This document shows, piece by piece, positions 33,301 through 44,105 of a DNA stretch of 64,000 nt. Both the position numbers and the translations under genes were made by a program. Location of the stretch: assembly GCA_965644315.1 (NCBI GenBank), contig CBFFRQ010000037.1, forward strand, positions 1 to 64,000, given 5' to 3'. This stretch comes from Caecitellus pseudoparvulus. Its lineage: Eukaryota; Bigyra: Bicosoecida. Position 1 is the first letter of the stretch. Each line of letters opens with the position of its first letter. The notes beneath the pieces are model-generated. The model made no database searches. It saw nothing but the letters and a program-made list of their open reading frames with translations, and was not told where the DNA came from.

Positions 33301-36300
33301 CAGCCAAGCTCCAGCCGGGGTATCTAGCGGAGCAAGCGGCCCGATCGGGAACTGATGCACGGCATGCCCGCCAGTGTCGGCCAGCCATGAAGAGGCTCCT
33401 GCAGGTTCAGACACCTGTCGTTGCAGCCCCAGCCAGCACTGTACCCCTGCCTCTCCACATGCACGGGATGCGGTTGCCGTCTCCAGAGTGCTCAGCCCGA
33501 TACCAGCGAACGGCAGTCCGCCCACGCTCTCACACCCTGCCCGGGCGCCAGACAGGCTGACAGGTGAGGCAGTTGTTCCCAGGCACCTGGGCACACCGTC
33601 TGCTCCAGGCACCAGGTGGAAGCCAGGGGGGCAGTTGCGCACGCCAGTTTCACACAGGAACGGCAGCGCGTTCCCAGCTGGCTGCACTCGCACGCCGACG
33701 TTCAAACTTGCCGTGTCAAAGCCCTCCACACCTGAGGCCAGGCCAAAGGAAGTCCCTGGCGCGGCACTGGTCAAATCAGCAGCATTTTGGAGCGGAAGCA
33801 TGCTTGCTGTGTCACCAGGGCTCAGCGGCGCCAGCTGGCTGGCGCTCCAGGTGCCAGGCGACTGCACGCTCATGCCAAGCCAGCACGCCATGTCAGCGGC
33901 GAAGCATCGCGAACTAACTGTCTCCCGTTTGACGTTATCGTGCAGCGCTGTGCTGGCCAACCAGGCACCTTCTGCGGCACACGAAGCTTGGGCCGCTGCC
34001 CAAGACGCTGGACTGCTCACGTACTTGATGCAGGAAGGAAACGTGCCATTCGCGCCAAGGACCAACTCATACCCACTTGGGCACTGCAGCATAGTGCCAG
34101 TGGCATCTCCGTCAGTGTAGAAGCCGCTGCAGCTGGCAATGTCTGACGCTGTGGATATGCGCTGCAGGCCGAGCCGGGCCGTCAAGCTGTCACAGCGCAC
34201 GTCGAAGTCTGCGATTTTCACCGCCATGCCAGCATGCACCGTTGACGCACCTCGCAACTGAGTGGACAGCGCAGAGTACGTCTTCTGTGGGTCATGGGTC
34301 GTGTACAGGGAGGACACTGCGCCAAAGGCGACGTAGGGGAACTGCAGCGGCTGTGCAGCCGAGTACCCTGGGCACGTCGCACGGGTTCCGTCGCAAGTGG
34401 GTGCCAGGCGGCACTCGGACACTCGCCCTTGGTTGCAGTGGTGGTCATCTTCGGGCTGATACCGCACCTCGTCACAGCCGCCGTCCCCATTGCAAGTGTA
34501 CGATACGTGGCAGTCCTGTGCGTCACAAGTGTACGGCGTGCCCGTGCAAATGCCAGACACACACTGATCATCGTAGCTGCAAGCATCAGTGTCATCACAT
34601 GCGAGGTCGTTGGGGCGATTGCTCCAGCCAGCTGGATCCTTGGTCACGTCGCAGTACTGGCACTCGGGCTGAGCGGGGTTCACCTCCCCGTGAGCGTACA
34701 GCGTGCCGCCAATGTCACAGGCACACGTCTTCCCTCCACCCGGCAGCGACTTCACACCTCCTGTGTAGCCTGGCGCCAGGTTGCAGCCTCCCAGGCCGTC
34801 ACACACCTCACAGTCTTGCGCTGGGTCGTCCGTCCACTCCTCCATGAGGCAGGTCTTGTACAGCTGGCCCTGGCACAGTCCGTTGGAAGTGCAGTTGTCT
34901 CGGAAGGTGCAGGCAAGGTCGTCGTTGCAGGCAGTGCCGACGCCCTTCTGGCTCCACATCATGAAGGCGCCCGGGCCTGCGGGGTCGCACCAGTAGCACG
35001 AGGAGTGCACGTCTTCAGGGAACTCCCGCGGTTTATCAGACAGGTACGGGTAGCACTGGCGCTCGCCGTAGAAGTCCAGGATGGAGCAGCTGTCCTCCTC
35101 CACACACCGAGTGCAGCGGAAGCTGACGTCCACTGCGCCTGCGATGCCAGGCGCGCCAGCGTACGTGTCAGGCTGGGGCGTGGACACGGTCTGCCCCATC
35201 TGCTCCAGCACAGGCGTGGGGTGTCCGTCCTCAGTCAGCATCCAGTCAGTCAGGTAGAAGCCTGCGCCACCTCCTCCGCCTGTCATGGCTGTGGAGGTGC
35301 GGGCAGCGCCAGTGCCGCCGCCATAGAAGCCGTCCCCACCACTGGGGACGTAGGAGGCGCATGTGGCACCATTGCAGTCTGTGCCGTCATACGCCCCGCC
35401 CGCAATGCGGTCGCCGTCCTCGCCTTGGCCCAGATTGCCTGTCGTGGGCGTCGTGGCAACTCCGCCGATGCCTGGCCCGCCGCCCCAAGCACCCTCGCCA
35501 CCTGTTACAGCTGTGGCGCCTGAGCCGATGGAAGGCGCAGTGCCGCCGAGAATGCCACCTCCTGATCCACCTGCAGAGCACTCAGCAGTGCCGTATGCGC
35601 CACCTCCACCTCCACCGACGACTGCAATCTCATCTCTGCGCGTGGGATCCCACAGCGCCGTCCGGCCGCCTCCAGCTCGATTGATGCGACTTGCACCTCC
35701 AGGAGCAATGGGGAAGCCGATCGTGTGACCCTTCGTGCCATTGGCCGAGAACGACGGATCTCCCAGTGGGTTCGGCGACACGCCATACCCCAGGTTCACA
35801 CCGCTCAGCGTTGTGGAGCTAGCGAACAGTGCTCCAGGCTTGCCGACTTCAAACGCCAGCTTGGTGGCCGGGAGAGTCTCCATGCGACCGTAGAAGAAGC
35901 CACCTGGCCCACCCAAGCACGTGCCAGACGATGTTGGGGAGGGCAGTCCCACGTCCAGTGCTCCAGGTGAGCCACCTGCTCCGTACAGCCGCACATCTGC
36001 GGCGAGGGCGCCAACAGGCGAGGTGACAGTGTGCACGCCTGGCTGCGCGATGCGATAGCGAGCCCCGAATGGGCACTGGAGCGCTTGTTGGGAGATGGTT
36101 TGGATCATGACGTGCCCCCGCAGCAGCTTGGCTCGGCCGCCTGTGGCGCTGCGGTGCACTTCGGTGGGGAAGGCGGGGATGTCTTCCCACCCGCCCAGCA
36201 GCTGTGCAAATTGGACTTGGGCGTCAGAGGCGAAACTTGTGCCGCCTCCACCACCTCCCACGACGCTGGCCAGACTTTCCGCGCGGAAGCCACCTTCTCC

Positions 36301-39300
36301 GCCAGCTGACCCAGCTCCTCCGCCCATGTGCCCGCCGCCGCCCTGCCCTCCGCTGGTGCGCACGCGGAACTCCGTGCAACCTGGCACGCCAGCTCGGTTT
36401 CGCCCACCGCCCACCCCCCATGGACACTTATCAACCGTACGTTGGTCAGTGCCACGATAAATCCCACCCGCGCCGAAGCCAGCGTCTTGCAGGGAACCTG
36501 CGAGGTTCGACGTGGCCAGCGTGCCTCCCTGTCCTCCATGCGCCACCAAGAAGTGCGACCCCGACTTGGACTGCAGGCCTGCTTCTCCGTCCCCTCCGTC
36601 GTGAGCACCGCCTGCTCCTCCCTTGCCTGTTCCACCACCTCCACCTCCACCTGCCACGAGCAGCTCAGACGTGTACGAAACGGCAACGTCAGAGCGCAGT
36701 CTACGGCCGTCCAGGACGCCAGAGCGCTGTCCGCCCAAGCCAGATCCCTGCAGGTTGGTGTACGTGAACGCGCTGGATGTCTCCACCGCGAGAACGGCCT
36801 CGTTGGCATGATTCCATCCCATGCGGTGCCCACCCACTTCCACGACGAACTCATCCCCGCCTTTAACAGCAATGTAGCCAGAAGCGTATGCACCTGCTCC
36901 GCCGGGCTGGGTGTGGATGAGGTGTGATCCACCTCCAGCACCTCGCGCCTTGATGAGGATAAAGTGCACCCCAGCAGGCACTGTGAAAACACAGGTGCTG
37001 GAAGGGGCGTGGAAGTTGTGCAAGGCTGGGTTGGTGCCGACCGTTTGGGCCGTTTGCAAGTCACAGGGCGGGATATACTCGCAGATGAATGCCCGCCCAG
37101 TGTTCGCGTTGGACGTGGTGCGCAGAAACAGCCCAGCTGCATCCATGTATGCGTACCGCCCGCCGCCAAAGCCGGCCAGCGGCACTCCAGTAGTGGAGTC
37201 CACTGCCCACAAGCTGCCCTCTCCATACCGCCCTCCATCGCTCGCCAGAGCGGCCGTGTTCGCCCACAGTCCAGCTGCATCTGCCCCGTCTTCCCACTCG
37301 AACTCCCCACTGCGCAGGTTGGCACGCACTCCCACCCACGCCCCGCTTCCGATGCCGCTGACGCCAAAGACGTGGTGTGCCAGGGTCAGCTCCACTGGGT
37401 CGTGGGCGCTCCACAGCTGGGCGCGGGGGTGCACAGCCTTGCAGGCAGAGCGGGAAGCGGAGAGGGAAGATGGCCCTGTCACAAGCTGCAGGCACGTGCC
37501 CGTGATGGGGGAGCGATACCAGCCTGATGGGCAGGTGCCCAGCATCTCGCAAGCGGTGAAGGCCGGCGTGCTGCACGAGAGCCTTGACAGGGAGTTGGAA
37601 GTGTGGTCCGATGTCCCGATGCAGCCGTCCCCGCTGCCTGAGATGTCCCCCAAGCCGAGGGAGTTGGAGTTGGACACACCCACGGAGAATGCTGCCACGG
37701 CACCTGCTCCATCTCGCCAGTGCAACGTGCCACTGCTGATGTATCCACCCGTCCACACAGGGCCACCCAGCCCCAGGACGTGGTCCACGTGAGCGTTCCA
37801 CCACCTGCTCTCCAGATCGCTCCACACACGAGCAGGTGCTGCTTGGCGTGTGCTGCCAGCCGGCACGGCATTCGCACAAGCGGCATCGATGTCTGCATGG
37901 TTGGCGACGGTGGTCGTGATCACCTTGATGCACTGCCCTGTGATGGGGCTGACCGTGTCACCGTCTGGGCAGTGCGGCGGCGGAGCAACACAGGCGAAGC
38001 CGCCATCTGCGAAGAGCCCCTTCTCTGTGCAGTCCACCGAGTACAGCTTGCCGTTCTGGTACTTGGCACAGCTGCCGATGCCGAGGTCTGGATGCGATGG
38101 CGCCCAAAGTACAGCTGGCACAGGCGTCCCAGCATCATCTAGCCACTCCCAACGAGTGCTCTGCACGTTGTACGCAGCCCCCACAGCAACACCTTGCCCA
38201 GCGCGAGGCGCCCCTGGCTTGAAGTCCTGCAGCACCACATGCTCCAGCCACGGCCAGCCCACTGTGCCGCCCCTCCAGTCAGCTGTGGGGTGAGCCAGCT
38301 CCCCGCCGTCGCCCTGGCACTGGGAACGCAAGGATGCCCAGGAATCCAGGGACTTGGCGGGCGACAGGACATCCAGGTGAATCCAGCACGTCAGCGTTGT
38401 GCCGTGAGGAGTCCAACGAGCGGGGCAACCGATGGGGCGATAGGCACAGGCTGTTGCAGTACCAGGGGTGCTGCAGTAGGCAGAGTGCAGGTCGGATGAT
38501 GGCTCCGTGCGGAGGCAAGGATGGCCTGCGAGCGGTCCATACGTCCACTTGCCACTCCCTGCATCCAGCATGTCGTCCACATCGCCAGTTGCAGAGCCAG
38601 AGACCCACACCTGCTTGTTGCCCTGGGTCACATCCTGCTCAGCATTGAGCCAGAAGTGCCACTGATTGTACGGAGCCGGCATGCGGGGCTGCAGGAACTG
38701 CGTTTTGAACCACTGCAGCTCAGCGTACGAGTTGGGAGCAAAGAGGGTGGCGCCGGGGTAGTGCTGGGCGCACTCCCGGGCCGACTCGTCTTTGGACTTG
38801 AACTCGATCTTGTGCCCGATGTGGAAGCATGCGCCAGAGTAGGGGGATTGGGCCTTGAACCCTGGCGGGCAGTGGGCCGCACCGTGGGCGTCCTGGGCCG
38901 GCTGGGTGAAGGGCCGGGGAGTGACGGTCGGCGTCGGCGTGCGCGAGGGAGACGGGGTACGTGAAGGGGATGGGGTTCGAGATGGAGTTGGTGACGCGGT
39001 GGTGTACGGCTTCATGCAGATGCCGTCGTGTGGTTCGGCGCAGTTTCTATCGGTCAAGACATAGTATCCGTTGTCGTGGAGCACCATTCCGCACTCTTGC
39101 GGCCCTGGCGGAGCATCGAAGCGATTGTTGTTTGGCATCCAATTGCCATCACCACCACAAGCCAAGTCCCCGTTGTACGGCGAGCAATCACTGAAGTAAT
39201 CGTTGCAGGCAAGGGTGATTGGCACGTGTGTTTGTCAGCAGTGGCAGGGTGGACTTACTAGCTGTATGAGCTCCCGGTGTTGGTGACCTTGAACCAGATC

Positions 39301-39679
39301 CAAGACTCATCAGTTTCATCCAAGTTCAGTGCACTTGCGACCGCAGTCAAGTCTGTGCATGGCATTGGAAGTCAGGGTGGTGAGGCCAGGTTGCGGTTCG
39401 TGCCACGATTGCGTACACACCAGAGTGAGAGTGGAACGCTGCCAGCTCTCCGCCAATGCCTTGGCAGTAGGATTGTGTGGAGTCACGAGAAATAAGGTCA
39501 GTGTGCCTGTGAAAGCACCAGTGCCTCCCATATGTTGGGAGGTAAACTGGGGTAAATGGTGAAGGGCAATGTTGAGCCCAGGCGAGCGATGGCAGAAGCA
39601 CCACAACCAGCACGCAGAGCAGTGGCACCGTTTGCGGAAGTGCCAATGGCTTGCTATCATGGAAATCTTCGATGGGCAT
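24364..39679 (-). CDS. Giant secreted multidomain protein: C-type lectin, Gly-rich, Cys-rich and FN3-like modules
   Basis: Complement of join 24364-39190, 39259-39352, 39421-39679, giving about 5059 residues; both introns are 68 nt and the last exon is 14.8 kb. A signal peptide (VPLLCVLVVVLLPSLAWAQ) follows the start. Domains in order: C-type lectin-like domain 1 across exons 1-3 (GGELAAFHSH, ESWIWF, NCAEPHDGICM); a Thr/Pro/Ser linker (~residues 180-206); four more lectin-like domains to ~826, with WV/WLN and paired Cys; two glycine-rich domains (~830-1480) like those beside receptor tyrosine kinases; a Cys-rich region (~1480-1730) with disintegrin/EGF-like spacing; three divergent lectin-like domains (~1800-2275); about 17 beta-sandwich modules ending in SDGVxxDxTPP-type strands; and a GCC2/GCC3-like Cys motif at ~3655-3725 among them. 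No C-terminal membrane segment is visible. It is likely an extracellular adhesin or recognition protein. Confidence 0.85.
38925..39003 (-). repeat. Thr/Pro/Ser-Arg linker repeat in giant gene
   Basis: Short degenerate repeats encode SPSRTPSPSRTPTPTVTPR. This is a likely extended, possibly O-glycosylated spacer between the first and second lectin-like domains. Similar stalks occur in surface proteins of many protists, including the LRR protein at 51842. Confidence 0.7.
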
Positions 39680-41092
39680 GTAAGCCTGGCGGCACACAAG
39701 TTCGCTATCGCTGATGCAGCGGCAGTGCCGAGCGTCGGTGCGTTGGTGTCGAGGCTGCGCCATCGGCTCGGTGTTGGCGAGCTCGGCACGCTGTCGGTGC
39801 TTCCCGCACCCTCGCGGGGCTGAAAGCGGCTTCATGGGGCGCTCCTCATGCTCTCCTTTACCCTCCTCGAGCTCGAACATGCCTGACTGCGTGCCAGCCA
39901 TGCTGCGAGGCGAGGGCAGGCGGAGTGCTAGGTGTGTTTTCCGCACTCAGGCAGCCTGGCTCGCTGCGCCGAGCGCAGAAAAGCGGAGCAAGGTTCTGAG
40001 GTGCACGCAAGGCGCAAGAGAGAGGAATGACTGACTGTCACATATTGCCAGGCTGGATTTGATTTTGGGCTTCGGTGAAGAATATGGCGGCAAGGCGGGA
40101 GTGTCACGTTCGCGTCCCATCACCATTACCGGCGGCATGTCACGCAGCATGCCGGAAAGCGAGAAGATCCAAGTTTATGGCAGCTCTACTCTTGATACAC
40201 AAACAGTTTGTGCACAACAGGGATTGCTTCGCTAGTTCAGCGCTCCTGTGAGGGTCGTGTAAGCCTGAGGCGTGTGCAGGCTGTCGGGTGCGACATGGCT
40301 CTTGGTATCGGTACAGAACTGCCCTCTCCCCTGAGTTCTGGATTAAATCTGACCCAAGCTTTCGTACATGGCAACATGGCCCTTTCTATGCTGCTGCCTT
40401 CATGCAATTCGGCGACCCGTTGCGGGACGTCATGCAAGAATTTCGGCTGCATGAGCGCCGCAATCGCTCTCAAGCGCATGCACGCCAACTCTGGGGCAGG
40501 TAGTGCGAGGGCGGAAAGAAGTGCCCGCAACAACCCAGCTCAACTTGTGAGTGCCTTTAGGAAACTCCAAGCCATGTCAGTGCAAGCTAGGACCTCATGA
40601 GGAATGGAAATGAAGGGCAGGTTTGTGTGCGGAATTTGGAGCGGCATGCAGCACAGAATACCTGGAGTTTGCAGCGATCCTGTCTTAGACTGCCACATTT
40701 TACCGCGTCAATGCAACCATTCACCCACGGTTTGAACCCCGCCTTGCTGTGTGGCGCAGGGTGGCGTTTGCTATGCGGCGTTCAGGTGCGCATGATCAGC
40801 TCGGGCTTCTTAGCAGCTGCCGCTGGCCGAACTTGCTCAACGGCTGCGAATCGTTGTGGCTTTCGGGTTGAGATGCAAGGCGCGCCTCGCCAGCAGTGCC
40901 ATGGTCTAGTGCTTCGTATCGATAAATGTTCCCGCTCGCGCCTCCGTCACGAGTCAGTGTCCCTTCGCCCAAAGCACCCCCTGGCATCGCTCGGGGTCGC
41001 TTCTCAGGACTGCGTGAAGTTCGCACGAGCAAATGACTTGAACAGGGGCCTGGCTGTACCTGACACTTACTCTTGAAGTGACTGTACCGGCG
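39680..41092. other. Intergenic region, 1.4 kb, no supported gene
   Basis: It contains the upstream region of the giant gene and the 3' flank of the unknown gene ending at 41093. Short plus-strand ORFs (40208-40600 and 40597-41076) show no recognisable domain, signal peptide or splice pattern. I see no RNA gene or repeat. Confidence 0.5.
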
Positions 41093-42268
41093 CTACTTGC
41101 CCAGCAGCCACGTCATGCCTGCCGCTTGCTTCCACTGCGTGCCGTGCCAGACAGAGCGACGCATGCCGTGTGAGCGAGGCAGCGTGTGCACTTGCACAGG
41201 TGGCGTGCAAGCCAAGGTGCTCGTGTGGGGCGGGCGCTGCGCTTCATCTTGTACAGCCCAGGGAGCCACATGCAGCACGAGGTGTGCTGTGGCCGACACC
41301 CCTGACTGGCGGACGGGGTGCAGAGACACGGCCGGGGCGGTGGGGTTGCTGCTGAAGCCGAAGTGCTGCGTACCGACAGGTGCTGCCGAGCCAGCCTCTG
41401 CATCAGGCGAGTGGTACAGGCTGGTCATGCTCAGGCGCTGTAGCTGCAGCTGAAGTGTGCGGTCCGCCTCAGCAGGTTGCGTGAGGGGGATGTCACAGAT
41501 GTAGGGAACTGTGGCGCCGCCAGAGGTGAGAGTCACGAGGGTGGTGCTTTCTGCGTCTACCACAGTGGCGCTGCTGTCGTCTGCGGTGACAATGCTCCAT
41601 CCACACTCCGCTGCAGCCTTGATGGCGTGCTCGGCTTGAGGCACAGCGATGCCTGGGGCCAAGACAGTGCCGGAGCCGGCAAGCTGAGGCGGCGCCTGCA
41701 CCGCTGCCACCCATGCAGATGCAGTGTGCAGTGGTGCAGCAGGGTCGCCCCCTTCACCACCCTGCTCTGGCGTTTCGCTGTCCAGGGTGGCCGCGGCAGA
41801 GTACGACAGGCCAGGCGTGCCGGCCACTGGCGTGTCAACCGGCACGGCAGCTGGCAATTCAGGCAAGCCATGGGGGAGGCTCCGCATGCCCAGGTTCAGG
41901 TACAGCTGCATGAGAGCGGCTGGGTCTGGCACTGCCGCCACGACGCCTCGCAGCAGTCCCACATGGCTTTGCACCGATTCCTGCGGAGCCCTGCGATGTG
42001 ATCGGACGGGGCGCAAGTGGCGGCTGCCGAGCCAGAACTGAAAAGAGGCAGCATATGTTGTACACGCACAGCCAGAAATGTCTGCTTCCGAGGGCACAGT
42101 GGCCCGTTGCACTTCGGTGCAGCACACGCAGCATTGCGGAAATTGAGCCTGGATGAAAGGGAACGGTTGCCTCCAGAACGTTGTGTGGAACGCGCAGCAC
42201 TGTCTAAGCACAGGTTGGGAACTGACACTGAGACGGTGGATGATTTTTGGCGACATGCTTACCTGCAT
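41093..42268 (-). CDS. Unknown protein
   Basis: Proposed complement of join 41093-42037, 42263-42268 gives 316 residues. The 6-nt first exon is ATGCAG, directly followed by GTAAGC; the acceptor is CTTTTCAG; the intron is 225 nt and open in frame. If unspliced, the ORF gives 391 residues with a Cys-rich N-terminal segment. The body has helical stretches (VGLLRGVVAAVPDPAALMQLYLNLGM) and an Ala/Thr/Val-rich core (SSATVVDAESTTLVTLTSGG). The tail is basic with several Trp. No family is recognised. It diverges from the methyltransferase gene across 235 bp. Confidence 0.5.
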   Translation of the reverse strand: MQVSMSPKIIHRLSVSSQPVLRQCCAFHTTFWRQPFPFIQAQFPQCCVCCTEVQRATVPSEADISGCACTTYAASFQFWLGSRHLRPVRSHRRAPQESVQSHVGLLRGVVAAVPDPAALMQLYLNLGMRSLPHGLPELPAAVPVDTPVAGTPGLSYSAAATLDSETPEQGGEGGDPAAPLHTASAWVAAVQAPPQLAGSGTVLAPGIAVPQAEHAIKAAAECGWSIVTADDSSATVVDAESTTLVTLTSGGATVPYICDIPLTQPAEADRTLQLQLQRLSMTSLYHSPDAEAGSAAPVGTQHFGFSSNPTAPAVSLHPVRQSGVSATAHLVLHVAPWAVQDEAQRPPHTSTLACTPPVQVHTLPRSHGMRRSVWHGTQWKQAAGMTWLLGK

Positions 42269-42503
42269 GAAACCCTGCTAGGACCTTTGCCCGGGTGTAG
42301 TGCCACAGCAGCTTTTTACCCCTGCACGAGCAAGCTGCCCAAGGAGCCACATTTAGGAGCATCAACAGACGTACATCCTCATCTCGTTAACGTACACATA
42401 CGTTGTGGTACCAGCCGCTTGATCTGCGCTGCGTAGAGCTCCAACTTGGAGTGGGCTTGGTCTGTGTTTCGTCTGGGTTGGTTCAATTTCCGCTGCCTGC
42501 CTC

Positions 42504-43352
42504 ATGTCGGGCGTGAACTGGGGTCGCCTGGCCATCGTGGGCGCACCCGTGTACATCGCCGCCACGGTAGGCACATACATGTTCATGAAGGCTGACTCGC
42601 CGGCGCCTGAAGGTGGGCCCGCCTTGCCGGACGACCCCTTCGTCACTCCTGGCGCTGCGACGTCCCACGAGGTGTACGACGCGACGGCTGCGACATATGA
42701 CGCAAGCATTGGCACTGATGAGCTGGCCATGGGGTTGCCACTGCTGCGGCGCTGGCTGTTGACCCGTGCGCGGGGGCGGGTGCTGGAGGTGGCGGCGGGG
42801 ACTGGGCGTAACGTGCCGTATTACGCTGTGCCAGCCGTCACCCACGTGCAACTTGCCGATCGCAGCCCCGCCATGCTGCAGGTGAGTCGGGGCAAGGCAG
42901 CTGGGCGGTGGGGCAGTGCTGCGTTCGGGGAAGGGTCAGGGGCGCCGCTGACCTGGGGCTTGACCCGTGCAGCCAGCGAGTCACTGCCCTTCCCCGACGC
43001 ATTTTTTGACACATGTGTGTCTACCTTCAGCCTGTGCTCTGTGGATGACCCAGCCGCCGCTGTGCGTGAGATGGCACGGGTGACGGCGCCAGGCGGGCGC
43101 CTGCTGTTTCTGGAGCACGGGCGCAGTGCTTCCTGGCCGTGGATGAACTCGTGGCTGGATGCATCGGCACCTGCTCATGCGCAGAAGTGGGGGTGTTGGT
43201 GGAACCGTGACCTGCTTGGCGTGGTGGGCGAGGCGGAAGCTGCAGGCGTGGTGCGTGTGACGAAACGCTGGACAACTCACTTTGGCACGACAGTGTGGGT
43301 GGAGGCCGAACCAGCCGACAGAGCCAGTGAGGGCCATGAACCAGCACGGTAG
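42504..43352 (+). CDS. Class I SAM-dependent methyltransferase, OMS1-like
   Basis: A single exon encodes 282 residues. A membrane segment (LAIVGAPVYIAATVGTYMF, residues ~9-27) precedes the catalytic domain. Motif I is VLEVAAGTGRN at 93-103, followed by the acidic strand end LADRS, then LPFPDAFFDTCVSTFSLCSV (motifs post-II/III) and the aromatic W/C-rich tail. The TGRN glycine loop with SLCSV fits the yeast OMS1/METTL7-type group, which includes mitochondrial inner-membrane enzymes. The substrate is unknown. A GTGAGT at 42882 looks like a donor, but splicing to the nearest acceptor would break the frame. Confidence 0.75.
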   Translation: MSGVNWGRLAIVGAPVYIAATVGTYMFMKADSPAPEGGPALPDDPFVTPGAATSHEVYDATAATYDASIGTDELAMGLPLLRRWLLTRARGRVLEVAAGTGRNVPYYAVPAVTHVQLADRSPAMLQVSRGKAAGRWGSAAFGEGSGAPLTWGLTRAASESLPFPDAFFDTCVSTFSLCSVDDPAAAVREMARVTAPGGRLLFLEHGRSASWPWMNSWLDASAPAHAQKWGCWWNRDLLGVVGEAEAAGVVRVTKRWTTHFGTTVWVEAEPADRASEGHEPAR

Positions 43353-44105
43353 GCGTTGATGAGGAGAGGGAGCAGTCGATGCTGCGTTGGGTGTGAGCGG
43401 GGTGTGGCTGTCAGTCACTGCTGACGTCGTCACACGGCGAGGCGCCCTGCTCTGTTTGGTGGAGCGTGGAGAGACCTGTGGAGAAATGCGGGTGTGTGTG
43501 CCCAGTCAGATGCAGCTGGTGTGATTGGTGTCACACAACGGCGCTGAGCGCACGATCGCAGAGCTACCACTCGGCTGCGTGCCGGGCAAGGTCTCGCATC
43601 AGGCCAGGCTTGCTGGTGAGGTACTTGCAGTCTGGCTTACCAGGGCGAAACAGCACACATCCTGGCAGCTAGAAGGGCTGCAGAGCGGGTTTGTTTCGCT
43701 GCTGCTGCGCCAATGAAAGTCACCACTGCAGCATCGACTGTGGATGTCGCGCCAGACCCATGCCACGTGCCCTGCTGCCAGCGCTCCCACCTGGGCCTGC
43801 ATTTTATAATACACATCAAGCACGCCATGGCAGGGATGGCTCTCGTGCAGCGTGGCTGGACGCTGTAACGCCCGACACGCCTCGCGTTTGAAAGCACGAG
43901 GGAGCAGGAGCTTTTTGGGCTTTGAACGGCGTGGCTCAGCCGGCGCAGCTCGACTTGCTCTGTGTGCGGCCCAACGGCTGTTTCATCAGAGGCAGCAACT
44001 ACACCCCTTTCTCTCTCGCTCACTGCCCATACGGCCCGCATCGCGACGTCGGACAAGCTCTGCCACACGGTAGTGTTGCGCGAGGTCAAGTTCCGCACTG
44101 CAGAC
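43353..44105. other. Intergenic region, 750 bp, nothing recognised
   Basis: It lies between the methyltransferase stop and the DDT gene start. No ORF, RNA gene or repeat can be supported. An upstream non-coding exon of the DDT gene could lie here. Confidence 0.4.

Noticed and set aside
39347-39946. Minus ORF as an independent gene
   Set aside because: Its signal peptide and half lectin domain join in phase to the giant gene through two 68-nt introns, so it is exon 1 rather than a separate gene.
40720-40760. tRNA-like T-arm on the minus strand
   Set aside because: A GGTTCAAAC-like loop is present, but the flanking bases do not form a five-pair stem and no acceptor or anticodon arm follows.
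42882-42972. Possible 91-nt intron in the methyltransferase gene
   Set aside because: GTGAGT and GTGCAG are present, but removal breaks the frame before LPFPDAFFDT, whereas the unspliced frame keeps all motifs with normal spacing.
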